The translations under genes were made by a program, and so were the position numbers. A stretch of DNA of 64,000 nucleotides from Litoreibacter arenae DSM 19593 (GTDB taxonomy: Bacteria; Pseudomonadota; Alphaproteobacteria; Rhodobacterales; Rhodobacteraceae): NCBI RefSeq assembly GCF_000442275.2, contig NZ_KE557306.1, positions 659,598-723,597 on the forward strand. Direction: 5' to 3'. Below, piece by piece: positions 26,847 through 36,045 of this stretch; the stretch's first letter is position 1, and each line of letters starts with the position of its first letter. The notes under the pieces were generated by a model. That model made no database searches, was not told the DNA's origin, and was given only the letters and a program-made list of their open reading frames with translations.

Positions 26847-26882
26847 GGAAGAAACCCTCCTGATGGGCGGTTGGCAAAAGAC

Positions 26883-26898
26883 TTGTTACCGCTAACAA
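26883..26898. promoter_or_regulatory. Operator-like palindrome upstream of gap
   Basis: TTGTTACCGCTAACAA has perfect six-base arms and a central CG. It matches the LacI-family pattern TTGTTAGCGCTAACAA that I recall for CceR, the central carbon regulator of Rhodobacter sphaeroides, with one mismatch. It lies just upstream of the minus-strand gap gene. Confidence 0.55.
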
Positions 26899-26973
26899 TT
26901 ACATTTTTGGGCAAAGGTCAACCAAGACTGCGACACAGCCAGATATATACTAGTCGGAAAGTGGATGCAGATA

Positions 26974-27117
26974 TTACCGCCAGAATGCCATATATTCGAT
27001 TAATGCCAACAGCTTGCGGCCGAGGAAGATGTGCAAATCCCAACCGAACACGAAAAAATCAGCGGCAAGGATGCCGCCGATTATAAGTGCCAGAACGATT
27101 GCCAGCTTGTTGGTCAT
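26974..27117 (-). CDS. 47-residue membrane microprotein between the two gap genes
   Basis: The frame reads MTNKLAIVLALIIGGILAAD, then FFVFGWDLHIFLGRK and ends LLALIEYMAFWR. It has one hydrophobic helix and an aromatic, amphipathic tail. I recall similar short proteins next to gap in other Rhodobacteraceae, which argues for a real gene. It starts 24 bp after the second gap gene on the same strand. The ribosome site is weak (GAGGG at 12 bases), so translation may be coupled to gap2. Confidence 0.65.
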   Translation of the reverse strand: MTNKLAIVLALIIGGILAADFFVFGWDLHIFLGRKLLALIEYMAFWR

Positions 27118-27141
27118 GTAAGGCGCAGGCCCTCTGAGGTG

Positions 27142-28140
27142 TCAGAGGCGTCCCATCGCAGAGGCCACGTCGGCCATGCGGCATGAAAAGCCCCATTCGT
27201 TGTCATACCAAGCCAATACCCGAACCGTGCGCCCGCCGACAACCTTTGTCTGGTCCGGTGCGAAGATGGACGAATAATTGGTGTGGTTGAAGTCGATGGA
27301 GACCTTCTGCTCGGGATCATAGCTGAGCACCGCGCCCATGTGACCGGCGGCGGCTTCGCGGACAACCTCGTTCACATCCTCGACGGTGACGTCCTTGGAC
27401 GCCTCGAATGTCAGGTCCACGGCGGACACGTTCGGGGTCGGGACGCGCATTGCGGTGCCGTCCAGCTTGCCTGCCAGTTCGGGCAGCACTTCGCCCAAGG
27501 CTTTCGCCGCGCCGGTGGAGGTCGGGATCATCGCCATGGCGGCTGCCCGTGCGCGGTACAGGTCGGAGTGGCGGCGGTCCAGCGTCGGCTGGTCGCCGGT
27601 ATAGCTGTGGATCGTCGTCATGATCCCGCGCTCGATGCCGATGGCGTCATTCAGAACCTTGGCCAAAGGTGCCAGGCAGTTCGTGGTGCAGGAGCCGTTG
27701 GAGATCACCCGATGCTCCGGCAGCAGGTCGCGGTGGTTCACGCCATAGACGATGGTGCGGTCGACATTGCTGGCGGGGGCCGAGATCAGCACCCGTTTGG
27801 CGCCACGTGACAGATGAACTTCGGACTGCTCCTTGGAGTTGAACTTGCCGGTGCATTCCAGAACGACGTCGACGCCGCTCCAGTCCAGTTCCTCGGGGTT
27901 GTAGGTGGAAAACACTTTCATCGGGCCGCGGCCGATATCCATCGTGTCGCCGTCGACGCGCACCTCCTGGCCGAACCGGCCATGGACGCTATCATATTTC
28001 AGCAGATGCGCATTGGTTTCAATCGGGCCGGTGGCGTTGATGGCGACGACTTGTACGTCGTTTCGGGCGCTTTCGGCAATATGGGCCAGAGTACAACGGC
28101 CAATGCGGCCAAACCCGTTGATAGCTACTGTCGTCGTCAT
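27142..28140 (-). CDS. Glyceraldehyde-3-phosphate dehydrogenase, paralogue 2
   Basis: The 332-residue paralogue keeps the fold and catalytic SNGSCTTNC, but the NAD-selecting aspartate is replaced by Ala36 (AINATGP). This suggests NADP or dual cofactor use, as in GapB-type enzymes that work in the gluconeogenic direction. Two related operator-like sites lie 94-161 bp upstream of its start. The start at 28140 follows the standard [15 protein letters not shown]; the upstream in-frame extension is not family-like. Confidence 0.93.
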   Translation of the reverse strand: MTTTVAINGFGRIGRCTLAHIAESARNDVQVVAINATGPIETNAHLLKYDSVHGRFGQEVRVDGDTMDIGRGPMKVFSTYNPEELDWSGVDVVLECTGKFNSKEQSEVHLSRGAKRVLISAPASNVDRTIVYGVNHRDLLPEHRVISNGSCTTNCLAPLAKVLNDAIGIERGIMTTIHSYTGDQPTLDRRHSDLYRARAAAMAMIPTSTGAAKALGEVLPELAGKLDGTAMRVPTPNVSAVDLTFEASKDVTVEDVNEVVREAAAGHMGAVLSYDPEQKVSIDFNHTNYSSIFAPDQTKVVGGRTVRVLAWYDNEWGFSCRMADVASAMGRL

Positions 28141-28233
28141 GTTCACTGGTCCCCTTACGCTCCGCTTAATCTTGTCACGGGGTATAAGGGGCGACACCAC
28201 ATATGGATAGGCTGATTTGGCTTAAAAAAGAGC

Positions 28234-28249
28234 GTGATAGCGTTAACAA
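28234..28249. promoter_or_regulatory. Operator-like site 1 upstream of gap2
   Basis: GTGATAGCGTTAACAA matches the pattern TTGTTAGCGCTAACAA at 13 of 16 positions. Together with the site at 28286 it flanks the likely gap2 promoter region. Confidence 0.5.
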
Positions 28250-28285
28250 GTGGACAATCTGCGAGCGCAGAATGTCGCAGTTTCC

Positions 28286-28301
28286 GTGTTAGCGTTAACG
28301 A
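28286..28301. promoter_or_regulatory. Operator-like site 2 upstream of gap2
   Basis: GTGTTAGCGTTAACGA matches the same pattern at 13 of 16 positions. Its centre is 52 bp (about five helical turns) from site 1, a spacing that would suit a looping or tetrameric regulator. Confidence 0.5.
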
Positions 28302-28334
28302 ATTGAGAAGATCTCTGAATCAGCCCGTGGCGAT

Positions 28335-28808
28335 TCACTTCGCCACGAACACCAGAGACGAGCCGTTCAGACAATGCCGCTTGCCGGTCGGCGCAGGGCC
28401 GTCGTCGAAGATATGCCCCAGATGGCTGCCGCAGCGGCGGCAATGCACTTCGGTTCGACGCGTGAACAGCGTGTTGTCCGGCTTGGTGCGCACCGCATTA
28501 CCGAGCGGCGCGGTGAAGCTTGGCCAGCCGGTGCCGGAGTCGTATTTGGTTTCCGACGCATAAAGCGGCAGGTCGCAGCCGCGACAGATGTAGGTGCCCG
28601 CGCGGGTCTCGTCATTGAGCGGGCTGAAATAGGGCTTTTCGGTTTTTTCCTCGCGCATCACCAGATATTGCGTGTCGGTCAGCATCGCCCGCCATTCCGC
28701 CTCGGTGCGGGTCACTTCAAAATTGCCCGTTGCCGCGCGGACTTGGCGGCTAAAGAGGGCGGCGGCAGTTGCGCTCAGCAGGAATGTGCGGCGGGTTGAT
28801 CTTTGCAT
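28335..28808 (-). CDS. msrB: Exported peptide-methionine (R)-S-oxide reductase
   Basis: The 157-residue protein starts with a twin-arginine signal (STRRTFLLSATAAALFS), so it should fold in the cytosol and be exported by Tat. The MsrB domain has the zinc pairs Cys75/Cys78 and Cys123/Cys126, the motif SGTGWPSF and the catalytic Cys146 in RHCLNGSSL. It repairs methionine-R-sulfoxide in periplasmic proteins. The start at 28808 is the one that gives the Tat signal directly at the N-terminus. Confidence 0.93.
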   Translation of the reverse strand: MQRSTRRTFLLSATAAALFSRQVRAATGNFEVTRTEAEWRAMLTDTQYLVMREEKTEKPYFSPLNDETRAGTYICRGCDLPLYASETKYDSGTGWPSFTAPLGNAVRTKPDNTLFTRRTEVHCRRCGSHLGHIFDDGPAPTGKRHCLNGSSLVFVAK

Positions 28809-28880
28809 GACGTGTCTGTCCTGTTCCGGAGTGAAAAGGGGCGGGGGGCCGGACATGGCCACCCCACTATGCGTTTGCGC

Positions 28881-29429
28881 TTATTTGGGAACGAGGACCG
28901 AGTTCACCACATGGATCACGCCGTTCGACTGGTTCACGTCAGGGATGGTCACGCCAGCACCGGTGCCGCTTTCATCGACGATGTAGAGCTTGCCGCCCTT
29001 GACCGTGGCCGACAGCGTGTCGCCCGAGACGGTCAGGAATTGGTAGAAGCCGCTGTCCGAGGCTTTGGCTTTCGCCACCAGATCGGCACCCGACATCTTT
29101 CCCGCAACCACATGGGCGGTCAGCACCTTGGTCAGCATCGCCTTGTTTTCCGGCTTCAGCAGGGTCTCGACGGTGCCGGCGGGCAGGGCGTCAAAGGCGG
29201 AATTGACCGGGGCGAACACGGTGAACGGGCCGGGGCTGGCGAGCGTATCGACCAGACCGGCGGCTTTCACGGCTGCAACCAGCGTGGTGTGGTCGGCGGA
29301 GTTGACCGCGTTCTCCACGATGTTCTTGTTCTCGAACATGGGCGCGCCGCCGACATTCGGGTTGGCGGCATTTGCGGCAGCGGTCAGCGCAAGAGTTGCG
29401 GCGGTGGCGGCGAGGAAGTGTTTAAACAT
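28881..29429 (-). CDS. Secreted fasciclin-domain protein
   Basis: The 182-residue protein has a Sec signal (FLAATAATLALTAAANA) and a single FAS1 domain with the H1 motif PFTVFAPVNSAFDALP and the H2 region GVIHVVNSVLVPK. FAS1 domains mediate adhesion or sit in the periplasm with unknown ligands. It lies 72 bp upstream of msrB on the same strand, so the two may be co-transcribed as an envelope-stress pair. Confidence 0.9.
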   Translation of the reverse strand: MFKHFLAATAATLALTAAANAANPNVGGAPMFENKNIVENAVNSADHTTLVAAVKAAGLVDTLASPGPFTVFAPVNSAFDALPAGTVETLLKPENKAMLTKVLTAHVVAGKMSGADLVAKAKASDSGFYQFLTVSGDTLSATVKGGKLYIVDESGTGAGVTIPDVNQSNGVIHVVNSVLVPK

Positions 29430-29518
29430 GTGCGTCGTCCTTTACATTGAGCGGGGCGAACTGCCCGGCCATGCAAGAACTCACGAAGGGGTGCGTGGGG
29501 AAGTTTCACGTTACCGCG

Positions 29519-29548
29519 AAAAAAGCGGTCACGTGTTTGTGACCGCTT
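29519..29548 (-). terminator. Rho-independent terminator after zapA
   Basis: On the minus strand AAGCGGTCAC pairs perfectly with GTGACCGCTT around a six-base loop, and six T residues follow. It closes the coiled-coil-zapA transcript nine bases after the zapA stop codon. Confidence 0.92.
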
Positions 29549-29556
29549 CTCATGTG

Positions 29557-29940
29557 TCAGGCGCGTTTGGCCTCAAGTGTCTCCGCCAGCGCCTCGGACC
29601 GCGCGGCAAGCTCCGCCAGTGTGTCGGTGACCGAGCTTGGGACGACCGGCACTTCCACCTTCTCCGGCGGCGCGGATTTCAGCCGCTCCAGTTCCCCATT
29701 CAACTTGTCGAGCCGGTCTTCCGCCGCACGCAGGTCTTCCTCCAGCCCGGCGGTCTTGTCGGCCAGCATCAGACCTGCCATCAGCAGCATCCGCGTCTCG
29801 GGCATACGTCCGATCTGTTCGGCCAGCACGCTGGCTTCGTTATCCAGCAGCCTGGCGGCTGTTTGCAAGAAGTGTTCCTCGCCGGTCTGGCAGGCGACCT
29901 GAAAGGTGCGGCCGCCGATGTCGATATTGATCTCGGGCAT
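29557..29940 (-). CDS. zapA: Cell division protein ZapA
   Basis: The 127-residue protein begins EINIDIGGRTFQVACQTGEE and has the ZapA dimer helices (LLDNEASVLAEQIGRMPE, RMLLMAGLMLADKTAGLEED) and a coiled-coil tail. ZapA stabilises FtsZ filaments at the division site. It is preceded after three bases by another coiled-coil gene and followed by a strong terminator. Confidence 0.88.
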   Translation of the reverse strand: MPEINIDIGGRTFQVACQTGEEHFLQTAARLLDNEASVLAEQIGRMPETRMLLMAGLMLADKTAGLEEDLRAAEDRLDKLNGELERLKSAPPEKVEVPVVPSSVTDTLAELAARSEALAETLEAKRA

Positions 29941-29943
29941 GGC

Positions 29944-30393
29944 TTATCCCTCCTTAACCAGTGGCGCAATTTCGCTCAGTATGTCGTCCATCTCCGCCAG
30001 ATCGGCGGCGCGGGCGGCTTGCAGGGCCTCGTTCTCGGCCTCAAGAGCGGTGTTGACGGTGCTCTCCGCGCCCTGATGTTCGGCGTTCGCGGCGCGCAAT
30101 TGCCGGTTGGTTTCGCGCAAGGCCCCCATGACGGCTTGCAGGCGCTTGTTCTCGGTGTCCATCTTCTCGAGCCGGTCGGTCAGGCGGGCCACGCGGGTTT
30201 CCAGCCGTTCCATCCGCGCCAGGCTTTGCTGGCCCGCTTCCACCAGCCGGGCGTTGGTATCGCGTTCAATCTCAAGCTCTTCAACCAGTTCGGCATCCGG
30301 CGCCGCAGGGGCGCTGGCGATCTGATCGGCGCTGTAGGCTATTCGGTCCAGCGCGGTAATGATGCGCTGCTCCAGCTCGGTGACGTCTGTCAT
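29944..30393 (-). CDS. Coiled-coil protein upstream of zapA
   Basis: The 149-residue protein is almost wholly helical: TELEQRIITALDRIAYSADQ, then a long heptad region (LVEAGQQSLARMERLETRVARL and MDTENKRLQAVMGALRETN) and an acidic end. It has no signal or membrane segment. Three bases separate it from zapA, so it probably joins ZapA or FtsZ at the septum, in the manner of ZapB-like coiled coils. It is divergent from tkt. The function is inferred from position only. Confidence 0.75.
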   Translation of the reverse strand: MTDVTELEQRIITALDRIAYSADQIASAPAAPDAELVEELEIERDTNARLVEAGQQSLARMERLETRVARLTDRLEKMDTENKRLQAVMGALRETNRQLRAANAEHQGAESTVNTALEAENEALQAARAADLAEMDDILSEIAPLVKEG

Positions 30394-30607
30394 TTGTCTT
30401 CCTCGTCTCGTGGGAGGACCCGAAAGGCGGTTTATCCCGCCACGAATCAACTCCATGCCTCACAGGCTTGATTTTAACCACAGATTGCGGCGAATGCCTC
30501 CCCTTTAAGCGGATGTTGTGGCAAAGCGGCGGTCGACGCGTCTTGAACTTCGCGCCCACGCTGGTATCACCGCCCCCAACACGCACCGCCTCATAAGGAT
30601 AAGAGCC

Positions 30608-32623
30608 TTGGATATTGCAGCCCTGCGCAAAGCCCACCCCGAACACTGGATGCGCGCTGCCGCCATCCGCACGCTGACCCTCGACGCTGTCGCGGCGGCG
30701 AATTCCGGCCACTCCGGCATGCCGATGGGCATGGCCGACGTTGCCACCGTCCTCTACGAGAAGCACCTGAAGTTCGACGCGTCCGCCCCCGACTGGCCCG
30801 ACCGCGACCGCTTCATCCTGTCGGCGGGCCATGGCTCCATGCTGATCTATTCGCTGCTGCACCTGACGGGCTATTCCGACATGACGCTGGAGCAGATCAA
30901 GAACTTCCGCCAGTTGGGCGCGATCACCGCAGGCCATCCCGAATACGGCCACGCCAAGGGCATCGAGACCACCACCGGCCCGCTGGGCCAAGGCATCGCC
31001 AACGCGGTGGGTTTCGCACTGGCCGAGGAAAGCCAGCGCGCGCGCTTCGGCAAGAAGATTGTGGACCACTACACCTACTGCATCGCCGGTGACGGCTGCC
31101 TGATGGAAGGCGTCAGCCAGGAGGCCATCGGCCTTGCAGGCCGCCACGAGCTGGGCCGCCTTGTGGTGTTCTGGGACAACAACAACATCACTATCGACGG
31201 CAAAGTGGACCTGTCCGACCGCACCGATCAAGTCCAACGCTTCAAGGCGTCCGGTTGGCATGTGCAGGAAATTGACGGCCATGATCCCGAACAGATCGAC
31301 GCGGCTATCGAGAAGGCCAAGAAGACCAAGAAGCCGTCGATGATCGCGTGCAAGACGCATATCGCGCTCGGCTCCTCGGCGCAGGACACTTCCAAGGGCC
31401 ACGGCGCACTCACCTCGGACGAGCTGATCCGCGACACCAAGGAAGCCTATGGCTGGAGCTACGGCCCGTTCGAAATCCCCGACGACGTGAAATCCCAGTG
31501 GGAAGACATCGGCAAGCGCGGGGCAGAGGACCGCAAGGCGTGGGAAACCCGTCTGGGCGAGGTGTCGAACTCCAAGCAGAAGGAATTTGCCCGTTGCTAC
31601 GCAGGTGACGCGCCGAAGAAGCTGTCCGCCACGATCAAGGCGCTGAAAAAGCAGGTTAGCGAAAGCCAGCCCAAGGTGGCCACCCGCAAAGCGTCCGAAA
31701 TGGCGTTGGAGGTGATCAACCCGATCATGCAGGAAACCTTCGGCGGCTCTGCCGACCTGACTGGTTCCAACAACACTCTGACGTCGGATATGGGCGTGTT
31801 CTCCCCCGAGAACCGCAAGGGCCGCTACATGTATTACGGCATCCGCGAACACGGTATGGCAGCCGCGATGAACGGCATGGCTTTGCACGGTGGAACAAAG
31901 CCTTACGGCGGGACGTTCATGTGCTTTACCGACTACGCCCGCGGGGCCATGCGCCTGTCCGCGCTGATGGGCGTGCCGGTGACTTACGTCATGACCCATG
32001 ACAGCATCGGTCTCGGCGAAGACGGCCCGACCCACCAGCCGGTGGAACACCTCGCCATGCTGCGTGCGACGCCCAACATGAACGTGATCCGCCCGGCGGA
32101 TGCAGTGGAAACCGCCGAGGCCTGGGAACTGGCGCTGACGTCGAAAACCACGCCCACCGTGATGGCGCTGTCGCGCCAGAACCTGCCGACCGTGCGCAAG
32201 GATCACACGCTGAAGAACCAGACCGCGATGGGGGCTTACGTTTTGGCCGAGGCCGAGAGCAAGCGTCAGGCGATCATCATGGCCACCGGCTCCGAGGTGG
32301 AAATCGCCTTGGCCGCCCGCGAGTTGCTGGAGGCCGAGGGCATCGGCACCCGCGTCGTCTCCATGCCGTGCTGGGAATTGTTCGAGAGCCAAGACGAGAA
32401 ATATCGCCGCAAGGTGTTGCCAGCTGGTCCGGTGCGTGTCGCCGTGGAGGCCGCGATCCGCTTTGGCTGGGACCGCTGGCTGTTCGGCGAGCGTGGCAAG
32501 CGCGAGAAATCCGGCTTCATCGGTATGCACGGATTTGGCGCATCAGCACCGGCGGAGGAGCTTTACAAGCATTTCGGCATCACCGCCAAGGATGTGGCCG
32601 AGAAGGTGAAGAGTCTGCTCTAA
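30608..32623 (+). CDS. tkt: Transketolase
   Basis: The protein of 671 residues has the thiamine diphosphate motif [22 protein letters not shown], the substrate histidines ([19 protein letters not shown]) and the C-terminal [20 protein letters not shown]. It moves two-carbon units between sugar phosphates. A TTG start at 30608 is chosen because it gives the expected opening [13 protein letters not shown], and AAGGAT lies nine to ten bases upstream; the first ATG (30650) would cut into the conserved domain. Confidence 0.96.
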   Translation: MDIAALRKAHPEHWMRAAAIRTLTLDAVAAANSGHSGMPMGMADVATVLYEKHLKFDASAPDWPDRDRFILSAGHGSMLIYSLLHLTGYSDMTLEQIKNFRQLGAITAGHPEYGHAKGIETTTGPLGQGIANAVGFALAEESQRARFGKKIVDHYTYCIAGDGCLMEGVSQEAIGLAGRHELGRLVVFWDNNNITIDGKVDLSDRTDQVQRFKASGWHVQEIDGHDPEQIDAAIEKAKKTKKPSMIACKTHIALGSSAQDTSKGHGALTSDELIRDTKEAYGWSYGPFEIPDDVKSQWEDIGKRGAEDRKAWETRLGEVSNSKQKEFARCYAGDAPKKLSATIKALKKQVSESQPKVATRKASEMALEVINPIMQETFGGSADLTGSNNTLTSDMGVFSPENRKGRYMYYGIREHGMAAAMNGMALHGGTKPYGGTFMCFTDYARGAMRLSALMGVPVTYVMTHDSIGLGEDGPTHQPVEHLAMLRATPNMNVIRPADAVETAEAWELALTSKTTPTVMALSRQNLPTVRKDHTLKNQTAMGAYVLAEAESKRQAIIMATGSEVEIALAARELLEAEGIGTRVVSMPCWELFESQDEKYRRKVLPAGPVRVAVEAAIRFGWDRWLFGERGKREKSGFIGMHGFGASAPAEELYKHFGITAKDVAEKVKSLL

Positions 32624-32641
32624 GTCGCCGCTATGGAAATA

Positions 32642-32684
32642 AAAAAAAGCCCGGCAGAAGCATCGCTTCGCCGGGCTTTTTTGT
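32642..32684. terminator. Bidirectional terminator after tkt
   Basis: AAAAGCCCGGC and GCCGGGCTTTT form a strong stem, with A runs on the left and T runs on the right. It serves tkt on the plus strand and the glutaredoxin cluster on the minus strand. Confidence 0.92.
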
Positions 32685-32697
32685 GTCTGCTACCCGC

Positions 32698-33063
32698 CTA
32701 CGGGTTCATGTCCCGAAACTGCTGCGCAACGGCTTCGTCGAACGGGATTTTCTTGTCTTTCAGGATTTTGTCCAACTGCTTGGTTTTCAGCGCAGGCGTC
32801 AGGTTGAAGCTGTCACAGATGAACTGCCCGTCAATGAACAGCTGCGCCAGTTGTTGCCAGTCGGACCGCTCCTGCACGGCAGGCAGAATGCGAGGGTCAC
32901 TGCTGACATCGACAGGGTGAAAGTCGATCTTCAGCGCCGCGAGAATATCCCGCGCCATCATCGATTCCGCATCCGCAGGGGACTGCACGGGGCCGTTGAT
33001 GAACAGCACGACGCGATGCTCCGAGAAGATGTCGCTTAGATATTCCTCGATCTCATCGCTCAT
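32698..33063 (-). CDS. Glutaredoxin-like paralogue lacking the CGFS cysteine
   Basis: The 121-residue protein aligns along its length with the neighbouring GrxD (VVLFINGP versus [24 protein letters not shown] versus [16 protein letters not shown]). The CGFS motif is replaced by DAES and the cis-proline is lost; the GGCD glutathione motif is changed to CDSF. Its only cysteine is Cys83. It cannot act as a normal monothiol glutaredoxin or hold a [2Fe-2S] cluster in the usual way. It follows grxD by 12 bp on the same strand, so a partner or scaffold role in the Grx-BolA system is possible. Confidence 0.8.
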   Translation of the reverse strand: MSDEIEEYLSDIFSEHRVVLFINGPVQSPADAESMMARDILAALKIDFHPVDVSSDPRILPAVQERSDWQQLAQLFIDGQFICDSFNLTPALKTKQLDKILKDKKIPFDEAVAQQFRDMNP

Positions 33064-33075
33064 CGCGCAGCCCCC

Positions 33076-33438
33076 TTAGCTGTTATGTTCGCGGATCTTG
33101 TTCGCCGCGTCCTTGTCGAAGCTGACGCCGTTCTGCTCCAGCAGGGTATCCAGCTCGCCCGACAGGGTCATCTCGGTGATGATGTCGCAGCCGCCGACGA
33201 ACTCGCCTTTGACGTAGAGTTGCGGGATGGTCGGCCAGTCCGAGTATTCCTTGATCCCCTGACGGATGCCGTCATCTTCCAGCACATTCACGTCCTTGTA
33301 CTGGACGCCCATGTAGTTCAGCACGCCCGCCACTTTCGACGAGAAGCCGCATTGCGGCATGCTTGAGGTGCCTTTCATGAACAGCACTACATCGTTGCTG
33401 GTCACGGTGTCTTTGATCTGGGTATTAGCGTCGCTCAT
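33076..33438 (-). CDS. grxD: Monothiol CGFS glutaredoxin
   Basis: The 120-residue protein carries CGFS at residues 30-33, the [15 protein letters not shown] strand with the cis-proline, and GGCDI. Such proteins bind a glutathione-coordinated [2Fe-2S] cluster and deliver it or sense iron, usually with BolA. The bolA gene ends three bases upstream of its start. Confidence 0.95.
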   Translation of the reverse strand: MSDANTQIKDTVTSNDVVLFMKGTSSMPQCGFSSKVAGVLNYMGVQYKDVNVLEDDGIRQGIKEYSDWPTIPQLYVKGEFVGGCDIITEMTLSGELDTLLEQNGVSFDKDAANKIREHNS

Positions 33439-33441
33439 GTC

Positions 33442-33666
33442 TTACTCCGGTGCTTTCGTTGTCAGGGCCAGCGCGTGCAATTCGCCGCTGTCCACCTTGT
33501 CTTTCACAGCTGCCATCACCGCACGTTGTTGCTGCACACGGTTCTGGCCTTTGAAACTTTCATCCACCACAAGCGCCGAGAAATGTGCGCCGTCGTCGCC
33601 GTGCACCTCGATCTGCGCGTTGGGAAAACTCTCGCGGATCAGGTCTTCTATCTCTTTGGTTTGCAT
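33442..33666 (-). CDS. bolA: BolA family protein
   Basis: The 74-residue protein has the short BolA fold (IEDLIRESFPNAQIEVHGDDGAHFSALVV) and ends LHALALTTKAPE. The HGDDGAHF segment and the C-terminal histidine are the usual cluster ligands in a Grx-BolA heterodimer. Adjacent to grxD, it should bind it and act in iron-sulfur trafficking; it is the short (IbaG/BolA2) type rather than morphogene BolA1. Confidence 0.9.
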   Translation of the reverse strand: MQTKEIEDLIRESFPNAQIEVHGDDGAHFSALVVDESFKGQNRVQQQRAVMAAVKDKVDSGELHALALTTKAPE

Positions 33667-33738
33667 GGGCGCACGGGGCTCCTGTCAGGTGGTCGTTGAA
33701 TAGAAGGTAGGCAGCCGCGTGGTGACTGACAACCCGTG

Positions 33739-35898
33739 TTAGCCCACCGCCTGCTCAAAGCTGGTGTGGTAGATTTCCGACAACTCCGCCAGCGGGGCGG
33801 AGGAGCTGCCGATCGTGACCTGATCGCCCCCGAATTTGCCGATGCTTGTCAGGGTCACACCCGCCTGTCCGGCGGCCCCCATCAAGGCTTCGGCCTTGTC
33901 GAAGGAGCAGCCGATCAGGTAGCGGCCCTGATCCTCGCCGAAGACCACTTGGGTGGTGTCATCGTCCAAGGTCAGACCGACGCCAGCAGCATCCGCCATC
34001 TCGAACGCGGCCAAGGCCACGCCGCCGTCGGACACATCGGTGCAGACGTCGATCCACTCGCGCTGCGCGCGGATGAAGTCGCCATTGCGTTTTTCGGCGT
34101 CCAGATCGACATGCGGCGCGTCGCCGTCCTCGCGGTTGAACACTTCGGCGAGCAGGGCGGACTGGCCCAGATGGCCTTCCGCGTCGCCGACCATCAACAG
34201 CACATGACCGTCGCGCACGGTGCCTGCGATGATGTCGTCCAGATGCTGGATCAGACCGACCGCGCCGATGGTCGGTGTGGGCAGGATGCCGGTGCCGTCG
34301 GTCTCGTTATAGAGCGAGACATTGCCCGAAACGATGGGCATATCCAGCGCCTTAACTGCAAGCCCTATGCCCTTGATAGCGCCTACGAATTGCCCCATGA
34401 TCTCGGGCTTTTCAGGGTTGCCGAAGTTCATGTTGTCGGTGGTCGCCAGCGGCACCGCACCCACGGCGGTCAGGTTGCGGTAGGCTTCCGCCACCGCCTG
34501 TTTGCCGCCCTCGATCGGGTTCGCCTTGACGTAGCGCGGGGTCACGTCGGAGGTAAACGCCAGCGCCTTGTCGGTGCCGTGCACCCGCACGATGCCAGCG
34601 CCCGCACCGGGCGGATTGATCGTGTCGGCCATGACCTGGCTGTCATATTGCTCCCACACCCATTGCTTGCGCGCATAGTTCGGGCTGGACAGAAGTATGC
34701 GCAGCGCGTCGATGGCATCGACCTGGGGGATGTCCTCCAGCGGGGCGGGGGCAGGGGTTGCCACCCAAGGGCGGTCATATTCGGGCGCAGAGCCGGACAG
34801 CGTCTTCAGCGGCAGGTCGGCTTTGACTTCGTTGTTATGCAGGATCAGGAAACGGTCCTCGTCGATGGTCTCGCCGACGATGGCAAAATCGAGGTCCCAT
34901 TTCTCGAACACCGCACGGGCCTCGGCCTCAAGTTCCGGCTTCAGCACCATCAACATGCGTTCCTGAGACTCGGACAGCATCATTTCATAGGCGCTCATGT
35001 TCTCTTCGCGCTGCGGGACTTTTTCCAGATGCAGCTTTACGCCCAAGCCACCCTTGTCGCCCATTTCCACGGCAGAGCAGGTGAGACCAGCGGCCCCCAT
35101 ATCCTGAATGGAAATAACCGCGCCTGTCGCCATCAATTCCAGCGTCGCTTCCATCAGGCGTTTCTCGGTGAACGGGTCGCCAACCTGCACGGTGGGGCGC
35201 TTGTCTTCAATGGTGTCGTCGAACTCCGCCGAGGCCATGGTCGCGCCGCCAACCCCGTCACGGCCGGTTTTGGCACCCAGATACACCACGGGCATGCCGA
35301 CGCCGGACGCGGCGGAGTAGAAAATCTTGTCGGTATCCGCGATGCCTGCCGCAAAGGCGTTCACAAGGCAGTTGCCGTTATAGGCTGGGTGGAAGCGCAC
35401 TTCGCCACCCACGGTCGGCACGCCAAAGCAGTTGCCATAACCGCCGATGCCCGCCACCACGCCGTTGACCAGCTGCTTGGTCTTGGGATGGTCCGGCTCG
35501 CCGAAGCTAAGGCTGTTCATTGCCGCAATCGGGCGCGCGCCCATGGTGAACACATCCCTAAGAATACCGCCCACACCGGTCGCAGCCCCTTGGTAGGGCT
35601 CGATGTATGACGGGTGGTTGTGGCTCTCCATCTTGAAGACGACGCATTGGCCATCGCCGATATCCACGATGCCTGCGTTCTCGCCCGGACCGCAGATCAC
35701 TTGCGGGCCTTCGGTGGGCAGCGTGCGCAGCCATTTCTTGGAGGATTTGTAGGAGCAGTGCTCGTTCCACATGGCCGAAAAGATGCCGAGTTCGGTGAAG
35801 GTCGGCTCGCGGCCGATGATCTCCAGGATGCGGTCGTATTCGTCAGGCGAAAGCCCGTGCGCCGCAATCAGATCATCGGTGATTTGTGGTTCCTGCAT
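33739..35898 (-). CDS. purL: Phosphoribosylformylglycinamidine synthase II
   Basis: The 719-residue protein is the small PurL form that works with PurS and PurQ. It begins [23 protein letters not shown] and has [10 protein letters not shown], a nucleotide-binding [13 protein letters not shown] and the repeated AIRS-type domains. It turns FGAR into FGAM in purine synthesis. The ATG at 35898 is inside a 110 bp stretch that is repeated, diverged, at 39998-40108. Confidence 0.96.
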   Translation of the reverse strand: MQEPQITDDLIAAHGLSPDEYDRILEIIGREPTFTELGIFSAMWNEHCSYKSSKKWLRTLPTEGPQVICGPGENAGIVDIGDGQCVVFKMESHNHPSYIEPYQGAATGVGGILRDVFTMGARPIAAMNSLSFGEPDHPKTKQLVNGVVAGIGGYGNCFGVPTVGGEVRFHPAYNGNCLVNAFAAGIADTDKIFYSAASGVGMPVVYLGAKTGRDGVGGATMASAEFDDTIEDKRPTVQVGDPFTEKRLMEATLELMATGAVISIQDMGAAGLTCSAVEMGDKGGLGVKLHLEKVPQREENMSAYEMMLSESQERMLMVLKPELEAEARAVFEKWDLDFAIVGETIDEDRFLILHNNEVKADLPLKTLSGSAPEYDRPWVATPAPAPLEDIPQVDAIDALRILLSSPNYARKQWVWEQYDSQVMADTINPPGAGAGIVRVHGTDKALAFTSDVTPRYVKANPIEGGKQAVAEAYRNLTAVGAVPLATTDNMNFGNPEKPEIMGQFVGAIKGIGLAVKALDMPIVSGNVSLYNETDGTGILPTPTIGAVGLIQHLDDIIAGTVRDGHVLLMVGDAEGHLGQSALLAEVFNREDGDAPHVDLDAEKRNGDFIRAQREWIDVCTDVSDGGVALAAFEMADAAGVGLTLDDDTTQVVFGEDQGRYLIGCSFDKAEALMGAAGQAGVTLTSIGKFGGDQVTIGSSSAPLAELSEIYHTSFEQAVG

Positions 35899-35960
35899 GC
35901 TTCGACGTCCCCGGATCATTTCTGCTTGCGCACGTCATATTGCAGGAGGGCCGCAGGGGG
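35850..35960. repeat. Direct repeat, left copy (purL 5' end and upstream)
   Basis: This segment covers the first 16 or so codons of purL and 60 bp upstream. It matches 39998-40108 in the same orientation at roughly 85-88 per cent by eye, including an identical 20-base run at GATCATCGGTGATTTGTGGT. The two copies bracket the aminotransferase island. Confidence 0.88.
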
Positions 35961-36024
35961 AAGGGGGAATGGGCTGTTCTTTGAGCGCCTCACCTGTCCG
36001 GAGGCAGCAGCGCGCGTCCCCCAC

Positions 36025-36045
36025 AAAAAAATCATTGATTTTTTT
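36025..36045. promoter_or_regulatory. 21 bp A/T palindrome upstream of the island
   Basis: Seven A residues and TCA are mirrored by TGA and seven T residues around one central T. It lies about 175 bp before the aminotransferase start and stands out in GC-rich surroundings. It may be an operator for the island genes; no regulator gene is adjacent. Confidence 0.45.

Noticed and set aside
30281..32530. 749-codon minus-strand frame opposite tkt
   Set aside because: It is antisense to a certain transketolase and has low-complexity, non-protein-like sequence.
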